A stretch of DNA of 64,000 nucleotides from Bedellia somnulentella (taxonomy: Eukaryota > Arthropoda > Insecta > Lepidoptera > Bedelliidae). Below the pieces are notes generated by a model. The model was not told where the DNA came from and did not search any database. It was given only the letters and a program-made list of their open reading frames with translations. The translations under genes and the position numbers were made by a program. Numbering within the stretch: position 1 is the first letter of the stretch; every line of letters starts with the position of its first letter. Positions 10,501-20,371 of the stretch are shown piece after piece. The stretch spans positions 5,697,695 to 5,761,694 of the forward strand of contig OY755190.1 in the NCBI GenBank assembly GCA_963576735.1, written 5' to 3'.

Positions 10501-13500
10501 CAATGACCGCTTCATTGTTTTATCGAATGCACATTACGCTCTCGGCGTCACTAATTGAAATGACCAAAAATACCCCGTACCGGTAGGTAAAAAACTTACG
10601 GGGAGTAATGAACCCCGTACCGCACTAGAAGGAAACTTTTTCGCTCCAGTGCGTTACAGGGTTCATAACACCCCGGATTGTTTTTTAGTGTAATCTAGTC
10701 CTTCAGAAGGTAAATAAACCAAATATACAACTATCTCTTTCATACGACTTAAAATGACAAAGATATAGCCTTCGCACCAGGGGATAGATGCTGTTTTTTG
10801 CTCCCGCACTGGATGAGAATCAAGGACGGGGACTTATAAGCCCCGTATCGCGCTGAAGGTGTTAACTAAACAATAATGTAAACAATGCAATGCCAATTAA
10901 AAATCTCCACCTATAACAATTTTACTAAAAACAACAACTTACAGACTATAAGTAAATTCAAATAACACACTGAGAAAAAAAACAATAGAAATAAAGGTAA
11001 AAATATTAGAAAGTAAATTAATTATTGCTAAAAGAGAAACGAAAAATTAAAATAAATTAACTTAAATGTTCTGAAAAAAATGAACTGGTAAGTAATCGCT
11101 TGATTGCTGATATGCTATCTTACTTATAACTTATAAACTTTAGTTAGACATGGTGGATTTATAGATGTACAGGAAGTTCTCTGTGTGTGTGTGAGTGTGT
11201 GTTGTAAGGTTGTAAGGTGCTCCCTCGCCCGGAGCATTCACGTGTACTGCCACATAGTAAATACATCACATTACAGTAAAACCTCTTTGACTGACGAACA
11301 TACATATACTCACGGCCATAACTCCCAAAAAGGGATAACCAGAGGTTTAGAGCTAGAAACTCCTTAGCCACATTTGGAAGTAGATAGGGTTCAAGATGAT
11401 AGAAATAAAGTACCGCCAAAAAATCACTTAAAAAAGCCCCATAACCTTAATCGCATCTAACGATACCCGTGGGTAGAAAGGGGTAGTGACATTCTAAGCT
11501 TACCCATTCTAATTTAATCATTCTTATTCCAGGAGCTAAACAAACGCCAACAGCAATTAGAGCAAGCGCACGCCATGTTGCTACGACACCACGACAAGAC
11601 ACAGGAGCTAGAATATCGACAACAGAAGGGAGTGCATTCCTTGAGGTGATTTACTATTGATGTTTAATAAACATACATATACTCACGGCTATAAATCCCT
11701 AGAAGGGGTAGCCAGAGCTAAGGAATTAGAAATTCTTCAGCCACTTTTGGAAGTTATGTGGAGAAAATATGGTAAAATAAAGGCTGAAATAAATTCATGA
11801 AAACCTCATGTGGGGATTATTTCTAGTAAATAAAGGATAAATTCCTTCCGAATTTGTAAAAAATCGGAGGTAGGGAACTTTAACACTACTTAAAAAAGTG
11901 TAAGAGAAACAAATGAAACAACAATTTCGCATTGTAGCTCACTTGGCAGAGCGACGGGGGTGTATACCCGGAGGTCGTGGGTTCGATCCCCACCCGTAGA
12001 GTTGGTGCTATGTCTAATAAATAAAGGAAAGAACAAAATTTTTCTTTCCTTTATTTATCCTTTATTTATTAGAATTCAGCACCAACTCTACATAACTTTT
12101 CTCAACCATAACACAAGATAATAACTTATAGCAATATTTCAGAGAAGAACAGTTATCGAACCAGCATGCTACAGAGCTGGCCAACCAGCGAGAGTACATG
12201 CAGCGAGCGGAACACGAGCTGAGGAAGAAACATGCACTTGAGCTTAAACAACAACCTAAGAGTCTTAAGGTATGTTATAAGTGGTATTAGAGTAGTAATT
12301 TTAAAGATTTTTACAATGATTAATATAAATACATCACATATACATGTGTTTTAACATGTTATTCCCTGAAATAATTGTCTGTTGATGATTTTTTAGTTGC
12401 GTTATGAGATGGGGTTTTGGTTATGAATAGCCTGCTTTGTTATATTCAATTAGAATAGAGAGGTAAAGATTTTCTTGACGTTTCATCTCTGTACTCTACT
12501 TTGCGTAAATGAAATTTTAGAAATCAGTGTATTTGCATTTTGTATTCTTGTTTATTTTTTTTTTGACTTTAGACCACCCATAGTTAGATCCCCTCTAGTT
12601 TTCTAGTATTCATCCATTATCCAGGGGTTTAGAATATTTTGATGACAAATAAGTGTGTTCAATTGTCCATAGATATAGATCTGCTATTTTTATTCTGGCT
12701 AATTTCTAAATTATGTCATTATTACTTTACAGCAAAAAGAGATGCAGATTAGGAAGCAGTTACGTGAAACGTGCAAGATCCAAACCAGACAATATAAAGC
12801 GCTTAAAGCGCAAATATTACAGACAACTGCAAAGGTAAAGGAAAAATAACTATTTTTTTTTAACATAAAGAGTTTCATAGTCATTGTTTGTGGAATATCA
12901 CTACTTTGAGCTCTGAGATTCAATAAGTGAAAAGAGGAAAGTTCAAGTCAAAATTTACTGTGGTAATGTTCAAAATCAAAATCATTTTTATTTGCATAAA
13001 TATGGTACAATGAAGATGTTGCATTATTAAAATCAAGAAATTTATTATTTACATTTATTTAACTCAAATAGCCGTGAAATTCAAATTATACTATTATTCA
13101 GAAAAAAAAATCATCAAGTTCGTAAAAACATTTCTCTATCAGCCATTTTTTAGCTCACATTTCAGTATATTCAGTCTAAGAGTTTTTAATTCTCTTGGTA
13201 TCTTATACATCCTAGCTATCATTACATTACAATTTCGTTTTCCCAAAGCTGTACCCGCGCTTGGTACTATAAGTTTAAATGGATCCAATGAATGTTGTCT
13301 AGTATTACTGGGGTAACTTGCAAAAAGATCATTATTTTGTCTCACAAACAAACAAGCTTCATAAATATAGTTATATATATCATGGTTGTTAACGGTGAGG
13401 GAAAACATCGTGAGGAAACCCACATGGCTGAGTTGTACTTAGTCATGTGACAGTGTATTCGTACAAAACGGCGATAAGCCTGCCCCCTATCACGTGAGTT

Positions 13501-16500
13501 TACTGTCCATGCAAAACGTGGGTACTCTGAACACCAGGTGACAAAGTCACGTGATGTTCAGAAGTATTAGTACCTCTGCCAACTCCTTCGGGGATATTCG
13601 GCGTTACGTATTTGTTATGTTATGTTTATGTTATGTAATGTTATATTTGTTGTATATGATTGTGATGGGCGGATTAAAAAAACCTTCCCTAAAAGGGTTC
13701 TCAGGTTACAAATCAATATTTTAGGTGTCATTTTTCCATCCAAAATTCACTTAAAATATGGTTTAGTCACAATAATGTCTCTTTTTGTTATTATATGACG
13801 AAAAGCAAACTATAAAATCATGTAAAGCATGTCTATATATGTTATATACACATATGGAATGATTGAACTGAAATTTAAAGCCATCTTAACTTTCAGGAAC
13901 AACAAAAAGAGGTGATAAAGAGTCTTAAAGACCAGAAGCGACGCAAACTAGTGTTGCTCGGAGAACAGTACGAACAGAGCATCAGCGAGATGTTGCAGAA
14001 ACAAACTGTGAGACTTGATGAGAGTCAGATGGTGAGATTATTATCTTATTAAATATATACCGATGTGCAGTGGGATTAATGGAAACTTTTTTCATGAATA
14101 TGAGGTTGCAAAACCAATAAAGATGTGTGCGGTTAATCCATACTAAAATTAAAATTAAAATTGTAAGAACGACTGGATTAGCAAAAAGTACGTGAGTGAT
14201 AGCAACTAAACAACAGACTCCGAGCGTATCTGGTTTATTACTGTCTAATAAATACCGTTGACAATTAAACAGCGACTACCATCACTTGCAATTAGTAAAG
14301 TATTTTGGTGCTGGATAGTCCATTGAGTGACTTGATCTTTAACTATTCCCAGCTCCTTTTACCTCGTTACTATTTCACACTCTTATTTCTAAGCGTAGAA
14401 TTTCATTGTATTGTATAATTTATTTCTCTCTTTTTTGTAGAAATGATAGCAAAAGTTATTCTGAAAGATCTCTCAAAAAAAACCTTTTGCCTTTTTGTTA
14501 CACCTGTATACTGTAATAAATACCAATTCTTCTCTCCAGATGGAATGCCAACAGCTGAAGATGCAGCTAGAACATGAGTTAGACATGCTCTCAGCATACC
14601 AAAGCAAGAGCAAGATGCAGGCCGAGGCTCAGAGGAATAGAGAGAGAAGAGAGTTGGAGGAACGAGTCGCTGTGAGAAGGGCTCTGTTTGAACAGAAGGT
14701 TTGTTGGGTTTTGTATTGAATAAAGTTAATTAGTATAGCATAAATTTGTAGTTAGAATACTAGTAAGACATGTTAGTACCAAAGCAAGAGCAAGATGCAG
14801 GCTGAGGCTCAGAGGAATAGAGAGAGAAGAGAGTTGAAGGAATGAGTCACTGTGAGGAGGGCTCCGTTTGAACAGAAGGTAGGTTTTTTTACTGTTTTAG
14901 AGTTGATTAGTATATTATGCTAGAAGTTCAAAATGCAGCTAAAACTCGTGCAAGGCTCCGCTGATCAGAGAATGAAAAGAGTTGGAAGAATGAGTCCTAC
15001 CAACCGTGACTGAGGAGTTTCTAGCTCTGAAGCTCTGGCTATCCCTTTTTGGAATTTATGGCCGTGAGTATATGTATGTATGAAAGAATCAGATTTTCTC
15101 TAACTTCAATCATTTCTAATCCCTAGTTTGATACGTTTTTATATGCTCGCATTTGAATTCTATCTACATGTGCCATCCAATTTGTTGAAATGTACGTATT
15201 GAATTGACAACTAGCTTTAAACCGCAGCCTGTCATCCAAGGTATGTATGTCGAACGCTTAATACTACGTGTACTACCTATGTCAAAATTTTGATGAATTA
15301 AGTTATAATACTTCACAGACCTTAAAAAGCGTGCTCTACAACATAGGTACGAGAAAAAGGTTCAATTTCACTTAGGTCTTTATCGTCTCGTATTCATACG
15401 TTGGTGAGCATGATTTTAAGGTCTGTGTAGTATTGTAACTCAACACATCAACATTTTGACATAGGTCACTGTAGTATTAAGCGTGCGATGTCTGTACCAA
15501 CCGTAAATTTATTAATTATAACTTTATTTTATTAAGCTCCACATCCAATAGAATTTGTAATTTCAGATGGAATCGGAATGCGCTCAACTAGTAGCCGAGC
15601 GAGCCGAGCGCACCCGCTTGTTACACGAGAGACACGAGCGAGAACTAGAACACTTCGATTGCGAGAGCGCGAGACTTGGCTTCAGGTAATAAAACATACG
15701 TATAGAATATTACATACTCACTGTTACTTTCATTGGGATAGGCTTATATATGGGAATAAAAGGGCATGTATGTAAAAAAATGTGATAGACAAAGGAACGC
15801 TTCGATTGCGAGATTGGGGTTCAGGTATTATATTACATTCACGCTACTAGTTTTATTGGGTTACGAAGAGGTACTAATGGAATCGAAATGCGCTCAACAC
15901 AAAATTACACAGGTCAAGTGTACACATACACACACAGTAAACCTTTAAGACCTAGGCAATAATACCTTTCCAGGTGTTACCCTAGGGGTAACACGAACAT
16001 ATATTTATTAATTTTGAATACACATAGAAATAACTTCCATGACTAGAAAACACACATTTATTTTCATCACAAAAATGTTGCTCATAGCGGAGTTCAAAGC
16101 CGCAACCTCTGTACTCTGTACCCAGAAGCTAGTCGCAAAGTATTATCATACCATACATGTATTTACTACCTTTATGTAGCATCCGTTCCCTTCTCAACTT
16201 TCAAAAGTGGTTGAAGAATGTGTAATTGTGAAGCTCTGGCTACCCCTTCTAGGGATTTATGTGTGTATTTTACATATTATATTCAGAAAGGATCAAAATG
16301 AAACTCTTAATAATATATAAAAACGTCAAATAGTTCGATGTATTCGAATCTGATTCTACCGATTGGCAAAACAGATTAGAGTAAAACTAAAATTTCATAC
16401 CGAGAAGTGGCAAGCAGATTTAAAGGGTGAATCGAATGTTTGAAGAACATACATACATATATATACTCACGGCTATAAATCCCTAGAAGGGGTAGCCAGA

Positions 16501-16910
16501 CAGAACTAAGGGATTCGAAATTCCTCAGCCACGTTTGGAAAGTTGAGTGGGGTAAAGATGGTAAAATAAAGGTTGTTGGTGATGGGTCTCCAACCGCATC
16601 GCCCAAAAATCCCTTAAAAGCCACAACACCGTAAGTCGCCTCTTACGTACACCCACCGGAAGAAATGGGGTAGTGCTATTCTAAGCCGACACTACACAGC
16701 AGTTTGAAGAACCTTTTCACTTTTCGTCTACATTTTATTTTTTCCCTGTATTATGATTTAAAAACTTAACAATTTAATTTAATTTCCAGCGCCATGGCCA
16801 TCGCCGAAGGCAGTCGCGAAGGTTACGACGAAGAGCAATCCCTATCTGGCTCCATGCTATCTTTAGCCCATAGCAATTCTTCCGCCAGCTTCCCCGCCGG
16901 CTCCCTCTAG
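4556..16910 (+). CDS. Tao: Serine/threonine-protein kinase Tao, C-terminal half (12 exons, 5' part outside window)
   Basis: Exons: 4556-4809, 5250-5365, 6145-6315, 6810-7021, 8652-8802, 11533-11645, 12143-12269, 12733-12834, 13897-14031, 14540-14698, 15567-15685, 16790-16910. All junctions are GT..AG and phases close, giving 592 residues to the TAG. Marks: [104 protein letters not shown]. These match the long coiled coil of TAO kinases, which is almost the whole segment here. TAO kinases are MAP3K-like, activate Hippo/MST and act on p38 signalling and microtubules (family knowledge). The kinase domain must lie upstream. The first exon encodes a low-complexity acidic linker with three DYANRD repeats. 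Exon 9 ends in ATG and exon 10 starts with ATG, giving QMMEC at the junction. Confidence 0.95.
5510..5927 (-). repeat. GC-rich island in Tao intron, possible solo LTR
   Basis: This stretch is far richer in G and C than the flanks. It contains an imperfect inverted repeat: GCGTACTGACTGAGCG at about 5523-5538 and its complement CGCTCAGTCAGTACGC at about 5825-5840. On the minus strand it opens TGTCGTGGAGGAGTGTG, which resembles an LTR start. I found no matching target duplication, so the LTR reading is inference. Confidence 0.35.
7052..8283. mobile_element. Non-autonomous DNA transposon, 35 bp terminal inverted repeats
   Basis: The left end (7052-7086) starts CGTTTGCAATAGAATCC. The right end (8249-8283) is its complement over 35 bases. 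Inside, 7940-8021 (plus strand) reads [17 protein letters not shown] and stop, followed by AATAAAC, which looks like a C-terminal transposase tail with its poly(A) signal. An R2 repeat is nested at 7389. No target duplication was recognised, so the superfamily is open. It lies in the Tao intron after the exon ending at 7021. Confidence 0.7.
7389..7640 (+). repeat. R2 repeat, full-length copy
   Basis: It opens ATCATGGTTGTTAACGGTG and contains GGAAACCCACATGGCTGA, CCTGCCCCCTATCACGTGAG and GGCGTGAACGTTTAT. It closely matches the copies at 13.4 and 62.0 kb. The 3' end is a variable GTTTAT repeat. Confidence 0.75.
8964..10865. mobile_element. piggyBac-like non-autonomous element, 1.9 kb, TTAA target
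   Basis: Both ends abut TTAA (8964-8967 and 10862-10865). The left terminus reads CACGTTCAGCGCGGC and the right one, inverted, CACCTTCAGCGCGAT. TTAA target choice is the hallmark of piggyBac transposons. Next to both ends are repeated motifs of the type CCCCGTA-CGCACTGAA and their complements (about 9017-9075, 9240-9310, 10577-10680, 10800-10858). Such subterminal arrays may be transposase binding sites. No transposase frame remains. An imperfect inner inverted pair (9394-9480 against 9950-10050) suggests a second, nested fold-back. Confidence 0.75.
11298..11507 (-). repeat. R1 repeat copy
   Basis: It runs from ACATACATATACTCACGGCC to GAAAGGGGTAGTGACATTC and ends about 25 bp before the Tao exon at 11533. 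Confidence 0.65.
11669..11790 (-). repeat. R1 repeat, partial
   Basis: It has ATACTCACGGCTATAAATCC and CTAGAAGGGGTAGCCAGAGC, then stops after the AAATAAAGGCTG segment. Confidence 0.65.
11934..12092 (+). repeat. tRNA-like SINE head joined to a long hairpin
   Basis: The first ~66 bases have a tRNA-like D arm (GTAGCTCACTTGGCAGAGC) and a perfect T arm (GTGGGTTCGATCCCCAC). The next bases form a fold-back: GAGTTGGTGCT followed by TCTAATAAATAAAGGAAAGA (about 11997-12032) is mirrored at about 12043-12090. The anticodon arm and acceptor stem pair poorly, so this is a tRNA-derived repeat and not a tRNA gene. Confidence 0.55.
13379..13660 (+). repeat. R2 repeat, full-length copy
   Basis: Same opening TCATGGTTGTTAACGGTGAG as at 7389 and 62049. 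It ends in a GTTATGTTTATGTTATG run. It lies in the Tao intron before the exon at 13897. Confidence 0.75.
14775..14990 (+). pseudogene. Broken tandem duplicates of Tao exon 10
   Basis: Bases 14775-14878 repeat the last ~104 bases of the exon at 14540-14698 with few changes, including its GT donor and part of the following intron. The copied frame has an in-frame TGA (GAACGAGTC became GAATGAGTC), so it could not be used as coding exon. A weaker third unit at about 14929-14990 keeps AAAATGCAGCTAAAACTC and AAGAGTTGGAAGAATGAGTC. Confidence 0.8.
15008..15085 (+). repeat. R1 repeat, 3' end
   Basis: It has TGAGGAGTTTCTAGCTCTGA and GGCCGTGAGTATATGTATGT, the plus-strand end of R1 with its ATGT tail. 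Confidence 0.6.
15248..15492. mobile_element. MITE with ~80 bp inverted arms
   Basis: The left arm starts CGAACGCTTAATACTACGTG and runs to ACAGACCTTAAAA. The right arm starts TTTTAAGGTCTGTGTAGTAT and ends AGTATTAAGCGTGCG. The arms pair over about 80 bases with small gaps. No coding frame; target duplication not resolved. Confidence 0.7.
15783..15905 (+). pseudogene. Shards of duplicated Tao exon 11
   Basis: Bases 15793-15829 (GAACGCTTCGATTGCGAGAT .. TTCAGGTA) resemble the 3' end and donor of the exon at 15567-15685. Bases 15873-15899 (TAATGGAATCGAAATGCG) resemble its 5' end. The order end-then-start fits a tandem duplication later cut by deletions. Neither part keeps a usable exon. Confidence 0.65.
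16025..16140 (-). repeat. tRNA-derived SINE fragment
   Basis: Read on the minus strand it matches the SINE at 46377: GACTAGCTTCT, GAGGTTGCGG and ATGAGCAACATTTTTGTGAT. Confidence 0.5.
16194..16270 (+). repeat. R1 repeat, partial
   Basis: It keeps TCAAAAGTGGTTGAAGAATG and GCTCTGGCTACCCCTTCTAG and lacks the ATGT tail. Confidence 0.6.
16447..16702 (-). repeat. R1 repeat, full-length copy
   Basis: One of the best copies: ATACATATATATACTCACGG, CTAGAAGGGGTAGCCAGA, GGTTGTTGGTGATGGGTCTC, TAAGTCGCCTCTTACGTACA, CTATTCTAAGCCGACACTAC. It ends 90 bp before the last Tao exon. Confidence 0.75.
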
Positions 16911-17787
16911 CCGTCTCGCTCGCACACACCGCTATCTTCTATATGTAGAGTGAGACGACACTATATTTCTACTCCCCCATGTAGACTGAGACGACTATAT
17001 ACTGCGTCCTGTCTGTCTACCAATGAGTACTTTTCTACCGGAAATTTGGGAGGCTTTGGTGTCCTTTGCTATAGGGTTGCCGTTCTGTGAAATACAGGAT
17101 TTGAAATTGAAATAATTTTAGTGAGTTTGGTCCAGAAAAACTATGTAAATTGCCTGGAGGATGATTATGAAATAACTACATTTTAAAATCAGAAAACATG
17201 GCTCAAAAGCATGCCAGGACAAGTCCTGGGAAAACCAGAAAGATGGCAACCCTATTTTACCATAATGTAAGATTTGATCAATAACAACTATCCAGTTTAT
17301 TTTCATTTTATTGTATTGTGGTTAGCACGCTGTTGTGATATTTATTTTATATAGTTTATATGAGAAAACTTGTTAGGTTTGTTAACCATACAGTTGACGA
17401 TTCTATTGCATGTGCAAAGGTCACGTGATAAAAAATGTAGTGAATGGTTACTCCTAGCTTCAAAATGTACACAGAGACCTACCTATATGAAAGTGCTTTC
17501 GTTTTTTCAATTAATATTGTTGAATTTATTGTAATTACTTGCTAAATTGTCTATATTATACTCAAACTAAACAAAAGGTGTAACATTTTTATACTGTGTT
17601 TAGAAATAATTTGGTAGAAAGTTCAAAGTTGAAACTTTATATACAGGTGCTTATTTATTTAGTTATAAATATCCTAACCGACTGTATTTTCACACTATTC
17701 ATAGACATCACATATTTAATAGGAAGTGTGGTTGTGAGTTGGGACGACACTCTATAGTGCAGTCTCGAAGGAAGCTATTCCATGTCA

Positions 17788-17793
17788 AATAAA
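17788..17793 (+). promoter_or_regulatory. Candidate poly(A) signal, proximal Tao 3' end
   Basis: AATAAA followed within about 20 bases by the GT-rich CCTGTTTGTATGACTTGTTG. Confidence 0.5.
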
Positions 17794-19756
17794 ACAATAT
17801 TTCCTGTTTGTATGACTTGTTGTAAATGCTGAATGGAACTTGTCTGCTTTAGATTTATAACTAAACAGTATTCCGTTTTAATTGAATTATGCCAATGATA
17901 ATTTATATTTGTGTAGGCGTTACGTCTACAGTGCAGTTGCTTTACTAAACTTATTGTGTGATAGGAAAGGGGACTATGTATCGCCGATGCGTGGTTGACG
18001 ATATGTTTTGTATATTATTAAATGCATTGATGTGAATTTTAAACGCTTTTTAGGACTTATCACAATTATCAGCTAGGTTCAGTTAGCGTTGTCTAATGTT
18101 TATGACCACACTAACTAGTTAAGATCTCTTAAATACCCATAGCTCACTGTTATGACATCAACTAGCCATCTACATGGCACAATAACTGAACTTAGTTGAA
18201 TAGGGGCATGGTTAAAAATTTAGCACTTGTATATTACTATAGATTTAAATTAGTTTTCCAATATAAAGTTATTTATAGCTGCGCCAAGCCGCGAAACGAG
18301 ATCAAAGTAGACAGATCGTTGGCAAATTGTAGGCGTCTGACATTTATCACACATTGTATCGCTACACCTCTAGATAGCCCAAATTTCTAACCCTCATATC
18401 ATTAGGTTTTACTTTAGAAACAATTTTTACACTATCTAAGGATTGCATTGTTGTAAGTTGAACACTTTTATCAACGGACTGATGTATCGTTTCGTTTTCG
18501 CCACTGTGTATTGAATTGTCTATTTATTATAGAGCTTATTTTGAAAGTGGCATGCGGAGCTGTGTATTGAATTGAACAACTGCCAATTATTTGTTGTAAA
18601 TATTAAAATGTATATTATTGATAGACATGCAATAGCTCGCGTTGTTTGCGTGGCGCTAGTGTATATACGCAGGTTTGTAACTATTATTACATAGTTTGTT
18701 AGTTTTGGAGCCGCTCGATGCTACTCTTCATTCACCAGTCATTTTATATTGTATCTCCTTTAGTTAATTTAACTGTTTAGTCATACGATCCAAATTTACA
18801 TAGCGCTCTTTATAATCACTGGATAAAATATACCTTTTTCCTTGATAAGCGTAATAACGCTTGTGCGCGCTACAAAAATTCCATTAATATCCGTTTTAAA
18901 AAAAATGCTTATATCTGCCACAAGCTTTGTTGTTTGTAAAAGCAAGTAGCAGTATTCAATTTTTTATTATTACCTAAGTATTTAAGCTGTAGGTAACCGC
19001 AGAGCTTGTGGTAGATATATTTGACAGACAAATTGACCAAGTTTATGACAATAATCTCTAGACGCAGTCTGATAATTACATCTCCTTGTTTAGTTCAATA
19101 TTTTGTGTATTACAATCAATTTAAATATCCTGGTAATATATCTGGCAATAAAAAATATTAATGTAAACCAAAGCACTATGGAATTGAACTGTAAGCTGTA
19201 ACTTTGCTTCAACTGTAGTCGAACAGTACTTAAAATTAGTCATAGTCGTTTCGGACTCTTCGATATGAAGTCACTTTTTGAATAGAACTGAAAATTGCAA
19301 AATTTTATGACAGACTGTTACTAGTAACATTTCCCCAACTCGTCTCGGTATAGAATAGAAGGTTAATTTATTGAAGAGGCAGTTTTAGAAGTTTATTTCG
19401 CTGTAGAAGGAGGTAGAGCGAGGTTGTTAGCTTACATTTAGATAGTGCAAATGGCGCTTGTCGAATCTGTTTGGACATTAAAGTGTCTGGGAATATAGAC
19501 GTAGGAAACTCGTGAGTAGCGCTCGCATATTGTATGTAAATTGTAACAAATAATTTTGATAATGTACCATTGTATAGTCGTTGATCACCTTAATGTGACC
19601 AGGTGAGCAAGGCACGAACGCTCGCCGCACTTGTTGATTTATTTTTATTTTTTGTTATATATTTTAATAACACAATCGACTTGTAGTTTTAATAATTATT
19701 ATCATTATAATTATTATATTGTAATATAATCTAATTATGAAAAAAATCAAACTGAA

Positions 19757-19762
19757 AATAAA
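19757..19762 (+). promoter_or_regulatory. Candidate poly(A) signal, distal Tao 3' end
   Basis: AATAAA followed by GTTTTGTTTTAGTTTTATG. NIPSNAP transcripts end nearby on the other strand, so the two genes converge here. Confidence 0.45.
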
Positions 19763-20371
19763 TAATAGAAAGAAATTCATGTTTTGTTTTAGTTTTATGA
19801 CTTCCAAATGAAACCCCTTGTGTTTAATTCAAATATTTATTTTATGGAACAAAAAATATAATAAAAAATACATAAAAACTTAATGATAAAATTGATCCTG
19901 AGAGTGGTTTTGTATATTAACCGTTTTAATAATTTCATTATAAATGCCGACTTATAAAAAAAAAACTACTCTTACATGATGACTAACAATTCAATGAATT
20001 AACATGCTGCTAATATTGATTTCTACCTACTAGTAAAAAACGTTTTATCCCTAGTATAGCTAGGTTAATTCTTACGAAAAAATATATACAAAAAACTTGG
20101 ACTTATTAATGATCAATGTAAGATTTTGCATTATATTATCCAATTGGATTAAGGCAAAAGTTAGTGATATGATTTCAGCAGAAATCTTGAATAGTAAATT
20201 TCAGGTACCGGCAAATTGGCACCAATAATATCTTGTTAATAGGAACAACCGTTATTCAGTTGATTAAATTTCGACTAAGCATGTGACATTAATTTTAATA
20301 TATCATTTCTATAGACTGATCTATGGCTATCTAAAATATGCTAAGTCTTCGTTTAGTCTGTAGTTGGTGTC

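Larger units (their letters stand above)
16911..19785 (+). other. Tao: Tao 3' untranslated region (inferred)
   Basis: After the TAG at 16908-16910 there is no convincing ORF until NIPSNAP on the other strand. Two AATAAA signals with T/GT-rich downstream sequence lie at 17788 and 19757, so short and long 3' ends are plausible. An inverted pair (TATATCTGCCACAAGCT at about 18909, AGCTTGTGGTAGATATA at about 19003) could form a long hairpin in the mRNA. The extent is inferred; RNA-seq would settle it. Confidence 0.55.

Noticed and set aside
11934..12000. Functional tRNA gene
   Set aside because: D and T arms look good, but the anticodon arm and acceptor stem fail and it is fused to a hairpin.
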